A stretch of 64,000 bases of DNA from Pseudotabrizicola alkalilacus (GCF_003443995.1 NZ_QWEY01000006.1:62001-126000), one strand, 5' to 3'; shown: positions 15,787 through 24,455, counted from the first letter of the stretch. Notes: generated from the letters alone by a model not told the origin. Numbers and translations: made by a program.

Positions 15787-16864
15787 CCAGTTCTTCCTTG
15801 GCTTTGGAAATACGACCCAATACGCTTGCCTCGTTCGACGTTGCTTCACCCGTAAGCTGAGTGAAAGTGGCATCTTTCGCGAGTTTATCGCTTACATCCT
15901 TAATGTGTTTCGCGGTAGCAACGGGGTTCTCTGCCACTGCCACCATCAGAGCATCATAGAAGGCAACGTTCATAGATCGGGTAATGCGAAATGCTTGCTT
16001 GCCGAGAGCATCCGCACACCGCTGAACAGTTTCAATAAAAGCGTCAAGATATACTTGAAGTTCAGCCTCTGATTTCTTGCGATTTTTTGCCATGAAGTCG
16101 TTGAGAAACCCCTTCATTGGTCGAGCATAGCTTTCTCGATTGAAGCGCAAGGCCATAAAACGAAGTATAAGCTCTTGGTCTTTTGCTCTCTTATGTTTCG
16201 GTCCAAAAATAAATCGCCAAGCGGCTGTGCTATTTGCCTGACCAAGCATCTCCTGAAATGGACCGTGATACACAGCCGCCCTCATCTCCTGCGGCTGCAA
16301 CGGCGTACCATTTGAGTTAAGTCGCTCAAATATATGAAAAACAGAACTATTACTGTCATCAGGCGACATTTGCTGAATAATCATCGCGTGGATAATGGCA
16401 TCCTCAAACCTTCGCTGATCATCCTCATCAAGGTCTTCAAGAGTTTTACCTTCGAAGCGCGGCTTTACATCTTTTAACTTGAACACCCTATCGTTGAGCG
16501 GCAGTCGTCCCTTCTTAAAAGCATGTAAGGTTGTCAGTCTTTGAAGACCATCAACAATCAGTAGCTTTTGCGTTTCTTCCTCTCTAAACAGAAACACGCT
16601 TGGGATGGGTAAGCCAAGGAGAATAGATTCAATGAACTTTGACGCCTGTGGCCAAGTCCACACGAAGTTTCGCTGGAACTCTGGACGATAAATCGCACCA
16701 CGGTCGAACCGTTTCACCAAACCATCAACATCAAAGTCAGCGCCAGAAGTTGTGATCTGATAGACAACGTCATCATCATTCAGTTCTTCGTTCTTCTCAT
16801 CACCGTCAAGCGTCGTGTCGGAATACTCGATGTCTTCCTCGGTGCCATCTTCTTCTTGTATCAT
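15761..16864 (-). CDS. DUF262 (GmrS-N/ParB-like) protein of a DUF262 + HEPN module
   Basis: A 367-residue protein with an acidic N-terminus (residues 1-32) and a DUF262 domain. The family's PEFQRNFVW block is at 61-69, and the catalytic-type motif appears as DGLQR at 105-109 instead of the common DGQQR. A FERLNSNGTPL block follows. DUF262 proteins include the GmrSD restriction enzyme and BREX accessory BrxU, where this domain binds or hydrolyses nucleotides. The partner gene downstream overlaps it and encodes a HEPN protein. The ATG at 16864 has AAAGG about 8 bases upstream. The gene is AT-rich (37-42% G+C in counted lines), so the pair was probably acquired separately from the rest of the island. 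Confidence 0.82.
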   Translation of the reverse strand: MIQEEDGTEEDIEYSDTTLDGDEKNEELNDDDVVYQITTSGADFDVDGLVKRFDRGAIYRPEFQRNFVWTWPQASKFIESILLGLPIPSVFLFREEETQKLLIVDGLQRLTTLHAFKKGRLPLNDRVFKLKDVKPRFEGKTLEDLDEDDQRRFEDAIIHAMIIQQMSPDDSNSSVFHIFERLNSNGTPLQPQEMRAAVYHGPFQEMLGQANSTAAWRFIFGPKHKRAKDQELILRFMALRFNRESYARPMKGFLNDFMAKNRKKSEAELQVYLDAFIETVQRCADALGKQAFRITRSMNVAFYDALMVAVAENPVATAKHIKDVSDKLAKDATFTQLTGEATSNEASVLGRISKAKEELDAATNHFE

Positions 16865-17077
16865 GGAAATTGCCTTTCGCGCAGACGCTTGGACTTCTGA
16901 ATCTCAGGGAACCTTAGACCATTCCTCCCTCTATACAAGCAGTGCGCGTGTTCTGGTCCGCGCTATTGGCATTGTCCCCTTGACTGTGGCACTCCGATGG
17001 GCGCTATGCAGGTCCGAGGGTTTTATCGCAGAGGGCTGACCCTTGTTTTCATTGGATTTTTTCGGATTTGCTGCGGA
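16865..17077. other. Right end of the island, no gene seen
   Basis: These 213 bases upstream of the DUF262 gene should hold its promoter, but I can not point to clear -35/-10 boxes. A 74-codon plus-strand reading frame (16815-17039) overlaps the DUF262 start and has no family features; I do not call it. The segment ends at attR. Confidence 0.5.
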
Positions 17078-17095
17078 CCCTACCGCCGGAGCCAA
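17078..17095 (+). repeat. attR: 18-bp copy of the tRNA-Asn 3' end
   Basis: Exact copy of 2186-2203. Upstream sequence (GGATTTGCTGCGGA) does not form the rest of a tRNA, so this is a bare attachment core and not a second gene. It marks the right-hand boundary of the island; backbone genes resume at 17336. Confidence 0.9.
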
Positions 17096-17335
17096 AGTAA
17101 GATATGTGTTTGAATTGATGGAAATCTCCAATCAGTTTGAAGAACAGAGCTTTGGTTTTTCACAACACTTTTCATAACCTGACCTCGGTTTCAAAGCGCC
17201 TTGTCTGCGGCTGAAGGCGGCGTGTTTGGTCGCTGTTTCACAGGGCAGTTTCCAAAAGCGGCACACCAGATCAATGATCGTCAGAGTGAAAACCGATGCC
17301 GCAGTTTTTTCCACCTTTGCTCTGTGCCGATCACT

Positions 17336-17767
17336 CTATCGCCGTCCGGCCTTGCGGGTGGAGAGCAGAAGGTTGGTCTCGCTTGTCATCACGCCGTCGA
17401 TGTTGCGGATGCGAAAGATCACCTCGTCCAGTTCCTGCAGGGTCTGGGTGGCCAGATCGACGATCAGATCCCAGCGACCATTGGTCGAATGCACCGCCTG
17501 CACCGCGGGCAGGCCGGTGAGGCGGGCCATGGTGCGTTCGGCCCCCTTGCCCTCGATCCCGATCATCATCAGGGCGCGCACCGGGGCGGCGGTGACGTCG
17601 GCGCGGGTGACCACGGTAAAGCCGGCAATCTCGCCCCGCTCCACTAACCGCTCCATCCGGGCGCGCACCGTGGCGCGCGACAGGCCAAGGCTGTCGGCCA
17701 GATCTGAAATCGCCGCGCGCCCGTCGCGGCGCAGCTCTGACAAAAGGCGGGTGTCTGTATCGTCCAT
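17336..17767 (-). CDS. Lrp/AsnC family transcriptional regulator of arginine/ornithine genes
   Basis: A 143-residue regulator. The N-terminal helix-turn-helix (DTDTRLLSELRRDGRAAISDLADSLGLSRATVRARMERL) is followed by the RAM ligand-binding domain (about 60-140). The start at 17767 is preceded by AAAGGG; an in-frame ATG at 17788 would add 7 residues. It is divergent from the arginase gene, and the 112-base gap holds a nested palindrome at 17793-17819. Lrp-type regulators beside arginase and ornithine cyclodeaminase usually respond to arginine or ornithine and activate the divergent operon. The ligand is inferred from context. Confidence 0.88.
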   Translation of the reverse strand: MDDTDTRLLSELRRDGRAAISDLADSLGLSRATVRARMERLVERGEIAGFTVVTRADVTAAPVRALMMIGIEGKGAERTMARLTGLPAVQAVHSTNGRWDLIVDLATQTLQELDEVIFRIRNIDGVMTSETNLLLSTRKAGRR

Positions 17768-17792
17768 TTTGCGCAACCCTTTCGCCATTTGG

Positions 17793-17819
17793 TGCAAACT
17801 CCTGTGCAGTTTGCACAGG
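17793..17819. promoter_or_regulatory. Nested palindrome, probable Lrp-type operator
   Basis: CCTGTGCA-GTT-TGCACAGG (17801-17819) is a perfect 8-bp inverted repeat. It overlaps a second one, TGCAAAC (17793-17799) with GTTTGCA (17809-17815). The block lies between the divergent lrp-like and arginase genes, about 26 bases before the former's start and 60 before the latter's, where it could control both. Confidence 0.6.
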
Positions 17820-17879
17820 ACGTCGGGTGAATCCACCATCTTTATGCGCAATCCTGTGACAAACAAAAAGGATGCCACC

Positions 17880-18803
17880 ATGCCCAATACCATTCTGATA
17901 GGGGCCCCTGTTGACGCTGGCCAACGCCGCCCCGGGTGCCTGATGGGGCCTGCCGCTTACCGTGTCGCCGGGTTGGCGCAGGCGATTGGCGGTCAGGGCC
18001 ACACCGTCGACGACTGGGGCGACCTGACCTGCCCCGAGGTCGAGGCCCCGCCCTGCCCCAACCCGGTGGTGCATTCGCTGGCCGAGGTGCTGGGCTGGAC
18101 GCAGGTTCTGTCCGACAAGGTGGATGACGCGCTGAGCGAAGGCGCGATGCCGATCATTCTGGGCGGCGATCATTCGCTGGCGCTGGGGTCGGTTGCCGGG
18201 GCTGCGGCCTATGCCAGCCGCACCGGGCGGCCGCTGTTTCTTTTGTGGCTCGATGCGCATTCCGATTTCCACACGCCGCTCAGCACCACCAGCGGCAACC
18301 TGCATGGCACGCCGGTCGCCTATATCGCGGGTCGCACCGGGTTTGAGGTGTTTCCGCCGTTTCCAGCCCCGGTCCCGGCGGACCGGATCTGCCTCTATGG
18401 CATCCGCTCGGTCGATCCGGCCGAGCATGCGGCACTGTTGGAGCATGACATTGCCATCAATGACATGCGGGTGCTGGACGAGCACGGCGTCGTCGCACCG
18501 CTGCGGGCGTTTCTTGACAAGGTCCGCCTTGCGGGCGGGATGCTGCATGTCAGTCTGGATGTCGATTTCCTTGACCCCGCCATCGCCCCTGCTGTCGGCA
18601 CCACGGTTCCCGGTGGCACCACCTTTCGCGAGGCGCATCTGGTGATGGAATTGCTGCACGAAAGCGGGCTGGTGACCAGTCTGGATCTGGTGGAGCTGAA
18701 CCCGTTTCTGGATGACCGCGGCATGACCGCACGACTGATGGTCGATCTGGTCGGCAGTCTGATGGGCAAAAAGGTCTTTGACCGCCCGACCCGCGCCAAG
18801 TGA
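17880..18803 (+). CDS. rocF: Arginase
   Basis: A 307-residue arginase, hydrolysing L-arginine to ornithine and urea in the cytoplasm. The manganese-ligand motifs are in order: GGDHSLALG (His), WLDAHSDFHTP (Asp-His-Asp), and SLDVDFLDPAIAP (Asp-x-Asp). The length matches the family. The ATG at 17880 begins the conserved ILIGAPVDAGQ strand; the frame is open upstream to 17226, but that stretch is antisense to the regulator. The ornithine cyclodeaminase gene follows after 15 bases, forming a two-step arginine-to-proline route. Control is expected from the divergent Lrp-like protein. Confidence 0.93.
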   Translation: MPNTILIGAPVDAGQRRPGCLMGPAAYRVAGLAQAIGGQGHTVDDWGDLTCPEVEAPPCPNPVVHSLAEVLGWTQVLSDKVDDALSEGAMPIILGGDHSLALGSVAGAAAYASRTGRPLFLLWLDAHSDFHTPLSTTSGNLHGTPVAYIAGRTGFEVFPPFPAPVPADRICLYGIRSVDPAEHAALLEHDIAINDMRVLDEHGVVAPLRAFLDKVRLAGGMLHVSLDVDFLDPAIAPAVGTTVPGGTTFREAHLVMELLHESGLVTSLDLVELNPFLDDRGMTARLMVDLVGSLMGKKVFDRPTRAK

Positions 18804-18818
18804 CGGGGAGCAGATGAC

Positions 18819-19847
18819 ATGACCCTGAACCTTGTGCCGTTTGTCAGCGTGGACAATATGATGAAGCTGGTTCTTCATCTGGGAATCGAACGGGTGCTGG
18901 TCGACCTCGCCGCCGAAATCGAAGCCGATTTCCGCCGCTGGCCGCAGTTTGACAAGACGCCGCGCATCGCCTCGCATTCCGATGTCGGAGTGATCGAGCT
19001 GATGCCCACATCGGATGGTGAAACCTATGGCTTCAAATATGTGAACGGCCACCCCGGCAACATGAAAAAGGGGCTGCAAACCGTGACCGCCTTTGGGCTT
19101 TTGGCGGATGTGGAGACCGGCTATCCGCTCCTGTTGTCGGAAATGACCATCCTGACCGCGCTGCGCACGGCAGCCACCTCTGCCATGGCCGCCAAATGGC
19201 TGGCCCCCAAGACCCCCACCATGGCGCTGATCGGCAATGGCGCGCAGGCGGAATTTCAGGCGCTGGCATTCAAGGCGATCTGCGGCATCTCCGAGGTGCG
19301 GCTTTACGACCTTAACCCGCAGGCCACCGCAAAATGCGCGCGCAATCTGGCCGGGCGCGGGCTGACCGTCACCCCCTGCCGGAGTGCTGAAGAGGCGATC
19401 CTTGGCGCGGGCATCATCACCACCGTCACCGCCGACAAGACCAATGCCACGATCCTGACCGACAACATGGTTGGCTCCGGGGTGCACATCAACGGAGTCG
19501 GTGGCGACTGTCCGGGCAAGACCGAACTGGCCCGCGACATTCTGCTGCGCTCGGCGATTTTCGTCGAATACCCGCCGCAAACCCGGATCGAGGGCGAGAT
19601 CCAGCAGCTGGATCCCGATCATCCGGTGACCGAGCTGTGGCAGGTGATTGCGGGCGAGGTGCCGGGGCGCAGTGACCCGGCGCAGGTGACGCTGTTTGAC
19701 AGCGTGGGCTTTGCGATCGAGGATTTCAGCGCCCTGCGCTACATCCGGTCGCAACTGGGGCAAAGCGGGTTCTGTGAGCCGCTTGACATGATCGCCGACC
19801 CCGATGATCCGCGCGACCTGTTTGGCATGATCCTGCGCGCCATGTGA
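18819..19847 (+). CDS. ocd: Ornithine cyclodeaminase
   Basis: A 342-residue NAD-dependent enzyme of the ornithine cyclodeaminase/mu-crystallin family, converting ornithine to proline with release of ammonia. Seen are the N-terminal substrate-binding part (DVGVIELMPTSDGETYGFKYVNGHP), the LTALRTAATSAMAAKWLA block, the dinucleotide-binding stretch MALIGNGAQAEFQALAF, and GVHINGVGGDCPGKTEL, which is characteristic of true ornithine cyclodeaminases. It follows arginase by 15 bases and is probably co-transcribed. The pair lets the cell use arginine as a nitrogen source without the urea cycle. Confidence 0.93.
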   Translation: MTLNLVPFVSVDNMMKLVLHLGIERVLVDLAAEIEADFRRWPQFDKTPRIASHSDVGVIELMPTSDGETYGFKYVNGHPGNMKKGLQTVTAFGLLADVETGYPLLLSEMTILTALRTAATSAMAAKWLAPKTPTMALIGNGAQAEFQALAFKAICGISEVRLYDLNPQATAKCARNLAGRGLTVTPCRSAEEAILGAGIITTVTADKTNATILTDNMVGSGVHINGVGGDCPGKTELARDILLRSAIFVEYPPQTRIEGEIQQLDPDHPVTELWQVIAGEVPGRSDPAQVTLFDSVGFAIEDFSALRYIRSQLGQSGFCEPLDMIADPDDPRDLFGMILRAM

Positions 19848-19868
19848 CGCGCAGGATCGGTGGCAAAG

Positions 19869-22800
19869 CTAGTGTGCCTGCGCAGGATCAGTGCCAAACT
19901 GCCGTTCCACCTTGCGCTTGTGCAGCAGATACTTGGCATCGCTGAGCGAGATCAGGGTGTAGAAGGCCGGCACCACGAACAGCGTAAAGATCGTGCCGAT
20001 CAGCAGGCCGGTAAAGATCACCAGACCCATCGCCTGCCGTGCCGCAGCCCCGGCGCCTTCGGCGATGATCAGCGGCACCACGGCCAGGGCCATGGCCGCG
20101 GTGGTCATCAGGATCGGGCGCAACCGGGTCTTGGCGGCCGCCACAATGGCTTGCCGCTGTGGCAGACCATGCTCCTCACGCTGCTGGTTGGCGAATTCCA
20201 CCATCAGAATCCCGTGCTTGGTGATCAGGCCGATCAGCGTAATCAGACCGACCTGCGTATAGATGTTCAGCGTGCCTGCCCCCAGATACAGCGGCAGCAT
20301 GGCGCCAAAGATCGACAGTGGCACCGACATCAGGATGATCAGCGGATCGCGGAAGCTTTCGAACTGCGCCGCAAGCACCAGATAAATCACCACAATCGCC
20401 GCCGCAAAGGCGAGCAGGATAGTATTGCCTTCTGATTTCTCCAGCCGCGACTGATCGGCATATTCGATGAAGAACCCATCCGGCAGCACCTCGGCCGCAA
20501 TCCGCTCCAGCTCGGCCAGAGCCACCCCGGTCGACAGGCCGATCATCGGCATCCCCGACAGGGTGGCAGAGTTAAGCTGGTTGAACTGCGAAATCGACGC
20601 CGCCGACACGGTCGGCGTGATGCTGACCACCGAAGACAACGGCACCATGACCCCGGTGCCCGAGCGTACAAAAAATTCGCCCAGCTTTTCCGGGTTGTCG
20701 CGCCAGTCGCGCGGCACCTGGGTGATCACGTCATAGCTGTTCGAGTCGCGGTCGAATTGCGCCACGGCCCCGCCCCCGACCAACAGGCCCAGCGTGGACC
20801 CGATGTCGCTGACCGCCACCCCCAGTTGGGCGGCGCGGTCACGGTCGATGGTCACCCGCACCTGCGGTGCGTCAAACGACAGGCTGTTCTGCACCACGAT
20901 GAACATGCCCGACGCCATCGCACGGTTGCGGATTTCATCCGCAATCTCGACCACCCGCTCGGGCGCATAGATCGACTGGATCACCATCGAAATCGGCAAT
21001 CCACCGCCCGAACCGGGCAGCGACGGCGGCGCAAAGACATAGCTTTGCAGCCCCGGCGTACCATCCAGAATGCCTTGCAATTGCTGCTGAATCTCGGCCT
21101 GACCGCGGGTGCGCTCGGCCCAGTCCTTCAGCGCCCAGATGTAGAAGCCGGTATTTCCGGCCCCGCCCATCCCGGCCACCGAGAACGAGGTCTGCACCTC
21201 TTCGATACCGGCGGTGCGTTTGCTCACCTCTTGGGTAAAGGCGTCGGTGTAATTCAGCGTCGCATAGCGCGGGCCGCTCATGATCGCAAACAGCGCGCCG
21301 CTGTCTTCCTCCGGGGCAAGCTCGGATGAGGTGTTCAGGAACATGAACCCGGTCGCCCCCAGCAGCGACACCACCATCAGAATGGTCACCGGCCGGTAGT
21401 CGAGCGAGGACGACACCCGGCGCTCATACCAGTTGGCAAGCCCGCCAAGCGTGCGGTCCACGATCCGCTGGAACCGCCCCGGCTCGCCGTGGTTCAGCAG
21501 ACGGGCCGACATCGCCGGCGTGATCGTCAATGCCACAATGCCAGAGATCACCACAGACCCCGCAAGGGTCAGCGCAAACTCGGCAAACAGCGCCCCGGTC
21601 AGCCCGCCGGTAAAGGCGAGCGGCGCCAGCACGGCGGCCAGCGTGATGGTCATCGCCACCACCGGGCCGGTGATTTCCTTCATCCCCTTGATCGAGGCTG
21701 CGGCGGGGGTCATGCCTTCGTCGATATGGCGGTGAATGTTCTCCACCACCACAATCGCGTCATCGACCACCAGACCGATGGCCAGAACCATCGCCAGCAG
21801 CGTCAGCAGGTTGATCGAATAGCCCAGCAGCAGCATCACGCTGCACACCCCGATCAACGACAGCGGAATCGTGACAATCGGCATCAGAACCGAGCGGAAC
21901 GAGCCCAGGAACAACAGGATCACCACCACCACGATCAGCACGGCTTCGGCGATGGTCTTGAACACTTCGGAGATCGAGGCCGAAATCGTCTCGGTCGAAT
22001 CGTACACCAGTGACATCGTCATGCCGGTCGGCAAGGTCTGCTCCACCGCGGGCAAGGCTTCACGGACATTGGTGGCCACATCCAGCTGGTTTTCGCCCGG
22101 CGCGGGAATGATCCCGATGAAAATGCCGGGTTCGCCCGCGAACGTCACAATCGCATCATTGGTCCCAGAGGCGAGTTCTATCCGTGCCACATCGCGCAGG
22201 CGCACCACGCCACTGTCACCCTGCCCCAATGGCAGCGCGCCAAAGGCTTCGGGGCTCTGAATCGTGGAATCGAGGGTCAGCGAATACGAGAAGTATTCAT
22301 TCTCGGTCTTACCCGGCGCCGACAGAAAGTTCGACGACCGGATCGCGGCCAGCACCTCGGACGCGGTGACACCGCGTGCGGACAACAGCAGCGGGTCAAG
22401 CCAGATCCGCATGCTGTACTTCTGCGCGCCCATGATTTCCATCTGTGCCACGCCCTGAATATTGGTCACACGCGGGCGCACCACACGTTCCAGGTATTCG
22501 GTCAGCTGTTCGGGCGTCATGTTCGGGTTCTGGACCGCCAGATACATCAGGGCAAATGTCATGCCGGTGCCTTTGGCGATCACCGGGTCTTCGGTATCCT
22601 GCGGCAACTGGCCCCGCACCTGCTGGACCTTGGACATCACCTCGGTCAGGGCAACATCGGGATCAGCCCCCAGCTTCATCTGAACCGTCACGACCGAAGC
22701 CGAAGGCCGCGAGTCGCTGGTCACATAGTCAAGGTTTTCCGTGGTAGACACCGCCGACGCAATCGGTGCGGTGACAAAGCCCTGAATCAGCTCAGGTGCT

Positions 22801-22961
22801 GCACCGGGATAGACCGTGGTGATGGTGATCACACTTTCCTGCACCTCGGGGTATTGCCGGACCGGCAGGTTGACCATGGCCGCAAGGCCAAGGAACAGGA
22901 TCAGCGCCGCCAACACGCTGGACAGCACCGGACGGCGGATGAAAACTTCGGAAAAATGCAT
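19869..22961 (-). CDS. RND efflux transporter permease (HAE1/AcrB-like)
   Basis: A 1030-residue inner-membrane drug/proton antiporter. The N-terminus (FIRRPVLSSVLAALILFLGLAA) and the duplicated 12-helix architecture with two large periplasmic loops match the hydrophobe/amphiphile efflux family. Proton-relay acidic residues are in LAIGLVVDDAIVVVENI (helix 4 region), and the second half shows GLITLIGLITKHGILMVEFAN. The length is typical. It lies downstream of the adaptor gene with 10 bases between them, so they form an operon. No outer-membrane factor gene is nearby, so a general TolC would be required. The substrate is unknown. Confidence 0.93.
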   Translation of the reverse strand: MHFSEVFIRRPVLSSVLAALILFLGLAAMVNLPVRQYPEVQESVITITTVYPGAAPELIQGFVTAPIASAVSTTENLDYVTSDSRPSASVVTVQMKLGADPDVALTEVMSKVQQVRGQLPQDTEDPVIAKGTGMTFALMYLAVQNPNMTPEQLTEYLERVVRPRVTNIQGVAQMEIMGAQKYSMRIWLDPLLLSARGVTASEVLAAIRSSNFLSAPGKTENEYFSYSLTLDSTIQSPEAFGALPLGQGDSGVVRLRDVARIELASGTNDAIVTFAGEPGIFIGIIPAPGENQLDVATNVREALPAVEQTLPTGMTMSLVYDSTETISASISEVFKTIAEAVLIVVVVILLFLGSFRSVLMPIVTIPLSLIGVCSVMLLLGYSINLLTLLAMVLAIGLVVDDAIVVVENIHRHIDEGMTPAAASIKGMKEITGPVVAMTITLAAVLAPLAFTGGLTGALFAEFALTLAGSVVISGIVALTITPAMSARLLNHGEPGRFQRIVDRTLGGLANWYERRVSSSLDYRPVTILMVVSLLGATGFMFLNTSSELAPEEDSGALFAIMSGPRYATLNYTDAFTQEVSKRTAGIEEVQTSFSVAGMGGAGNTGFYIWALKDWAERTRGQAEIQQQLQGILDGTPGLQSYVFAPPSLPGSGGGLPISMVIQSIYAPERVVEIADEIRNRAMASGMFIVVQNSLSFDAPQVRVTIDRDRAAQLGVAVSDIGSTLGLLVGGGAVAQFDRDSNSYDVITQVPRDWRDNPEKLGEFFVRSGTGVMVPLSSVVSITPTVSAASISQFNQLNSATLSGMPMIGLSTGVALAELERIAAEVLPDGFFIEYADQSRLEKSEGNTILLAFAAAIVVIYLVLAAQFESFRDPLIILMSVPLSIFGAMLPLYLGAGTLNIYTQVGLITLIGLITKHGILMVEFANQQREEHGLPQRQAIVAAAKTRLRPILMTTAAMALAVVPLIIAEGAGAAARQAMGLVIFTGLLIGTIFTLFVVPAFYTLISLSDAKYLLHKRKVERQFGTDPAQAH

Positions 22962-22971
22962 GGCCCGCTCC

Positions 22972-24078
22972 TTATTCGCTCGCCGGAGCGGTCGCTGGTG
23001 GCGACAACTCGACCGTGTCGTCGATCACCACCTTGGCCGCGTTCGACAGGCGGTTCTGCCCCGACGTCACGATCTGATCGCCATCAGCAATCCCGGAAAT
23101 CACCTCGATCCGGTCATCGGCACGGCGTCCCAGCGTGACAAAGGCCTGCTCAACCTTCAGCCCGTCGCCGTCCGGCTTCACAACATAGATCGAGTCGCCA
23201 TACAGGCTGGAGATCACTGCCGTCTGCGGCACGGTGATCACCCCCTCTTCGGCCGGCAAAGCCACCCGCACGCGCAGGAACTGGCCGGGATAGAGGCGGG
23301 CGCCGGGATTGTCGACGATCGCCCGGACCGACACCAGCCGCGTCCTGGGGTCAACCTGCGGCTCGATCCCGCTGATCCGGCCTTCGGCGCTGAAAGACCC
23401 CACATCGGTGCTGACCGTGATCTCGCGGCCCAGATCCAGCGCGCCGATCTGTTGTTCCGGCACGGTGAAATCGACAAACATCTGATCCAGATCCTGCAAG
23501 GTCGCATAGATCGCGCCGGGGGTGACATATTGACCAACCTCGACCCGCGGAATCCCGATCACGCCTTCAAACGGCGCCGTCAGGGTCTTGGCATCGAGCG
23601 CGGTCTGCACCTGCGCCACCTGAGCGCGCGCACTTTGCTCCTGCGCCAATGCCGTCTCGACCGCATTGGCCGTCCCGACTCCGCGTTCGGTCAGGGTCGC
23701 TGCGCGCACCGCCTCGGTCTGGGTGACGCCAAGAGCGGCTTCGGCTGCGGCAAGTGCCGCACGCTCACTGTCATCATCAATCTGCAACAGGATCTGACCC
23801 TCGGTCACCCGGTCATTCGACGCAAAGCCGATCGAGCGGACCAGCCCACCGGCCTCGATCGCCAGATCCACGCCGCGCGCCGAAATCGCAGTACCCACCG
23901 CATCAATCCCCGGCGTCCAGGTCACCGGATCAACCATCTGCACCGTCACCGGAACCGGCGGCGGCACCCGGCCCGCCATGAACTGCGCGATCATGCCGTC
24001 GCGGAAATACTTGAACCAGACAATCCCGCCGACCACGAGGCCAAGAAGAAGGATCGCGATAATAAGCCGTTTTGCCAT
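22972..24078 (-). CDS. RND efflux periplasmic adaptor
   Basis: A 368-residue membrane-fusion protein that bridges the inner-membrane pump and the outer-membrane channel. The start at 24078 (MAKRLIIAIL) is chosen because one membrane anchor follows directly (residues 3-22); a longer frame to 24324 has no such structure. Domains in order: lipoyl half (GLVRSIGFASNDRVTEGQILLQIDD), helical hairpin (about 115-165), second lipoyl half (LTAPFEGVIGIPRVEVGQYVTPG), beta-barrel and membrane-proximal domain. The FVDFTVPEQQI motif is common in the MexH/AcrA-like branch paired with HAE1 pumps. Confidence 0.92.
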   Translation of the reverse strand: MAKRLIIAILLLGLVVGGIVWFKYFRDGMIAQFMAGRVPPPVPVTVQMVDPVTWTPGIDAVGTAISARGVDLAIEAGGLVRSIGFASNDRVTEGQILLQIDDDSERAALAAAEAALGVTQTEAVRAATLTERGVGTANAVETALAQEQSARAQVAQVQTALDAKTLTAPFEGVIGIPRVEVGQYVTPGAIYATLQDLDQMFVDFTVPEQQIGALDLGREITVSTDVGSFSAEGRISGIEPQVDPRTRLVSVRAIVDNPGARLYPGQFLRVRVALPAEEGVITVPQTAVISSLYGDSIYVVKPDGDGLKVEQAFVTLGRRADDRIEVISGIADGDQIVTSGQNRLSNAAKVVIDDTVELSPPATAPASE

Positions 24079-24381
24079 GGAAGCCTCGTTTTCAACGGAA
24101 AGCACGGGAACAATCAAATAGCTCCGGCGCAAGATTTTCCGGCCTTTAGTGAACCTTTGGACAAGCAATATCAATACTGCGGGCACATCCAGAAGGCGAT
24201 TACTGCACAGCAAATACGAACAACCCACCCGCCATTTTACAGGACTTGCGCTGATTTGCCGAGCAAACGCCGCGCAGACAGTCACACCCCGACCCTTCCG
24301 CCTGCCCTTGATCGCCTCCATCACAATCGCAACAGAGGTCTTGCAAGCCCCGCCAAGCTGCTATAATTCCCCCAACAGCGA

Positions 24382-24455
24382 GGCGGGTGGGCAGGCAGGC
24401 TATGCACCGGATTGCAAATCCGTGAAGATCGGTTCGATTCCGATACCCGCCTCCA
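24382..24455 (+). tRNA. tRNA-Cys (GCA)
   Basis: Acceptor strands GGCGGGT and ACCCGCC pair perfectly, the anticodon arm is CGGATTGCAAATCCG with anticodon GCA, the T-arm is ATCGGTTCGATTCCGAT, and CCA is encoded. The spacing between arms is normal. No repeat of its 3' end was noticed nearby. Confidence 0.95.

Larger units (their letters stand above)
2186..17095 (+). mobile_element. Integrative mobilizable element / genomic island in tRNA-Asn
   Basis: About 14.9 kb between two exact 18-bp direct repeats (2186-2203 and 17078-17095). The first repeat is the 3' end of tRNA-Asn, and a tyrosine integrase gene lies directly beside it, the classic arrangement of tRNA-targeting islands. Inside are a RepA-like ATPase, a MobA/MobL relaxase with a candidate oriT, an ArdC protein, an MmeI-like restriction-modification enzyme, a second methyltransferase and a DUF262 + HEPN pair. 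No type IV secretion genes are seen, so it would need a helper element to move. Base composition changes sharply at the right-hand end (about 40% G+C in hand-counted lines against 67% in a backbone line). Confidence 0.88.

Noticed and set aside
9673-16864. A BREX or DISARM system
   Set aside because: Methyltransferases and a DUF262 protein are present, but there is no PglZ, BrxL, BrxC, or SNF2-type helicase. The parts fit separate systems better.
15313-16864. A HEPN-MNT toxin-antitoxin pair
   Set aside because: The partner of the HEPN protein is a DUF262 protein and has no nucleotidyltransferase GSxxxG motif, so it is not MNT.
17078-17102. A possible second tRNA-Asn gene
   Set aside because: Only the 3' 18 bases match. 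No D-arm or anticodon arm lies upstream, so it is an attachment core.
17331-19763. An 810-codon minus-strand open frame
   Set aside because: It lies antisense to arginase and ornithine cyclodeaminase, both with clear family motifs. Its translation is rich in Arg, His and Gly with no domain; a high-G+C shadow.
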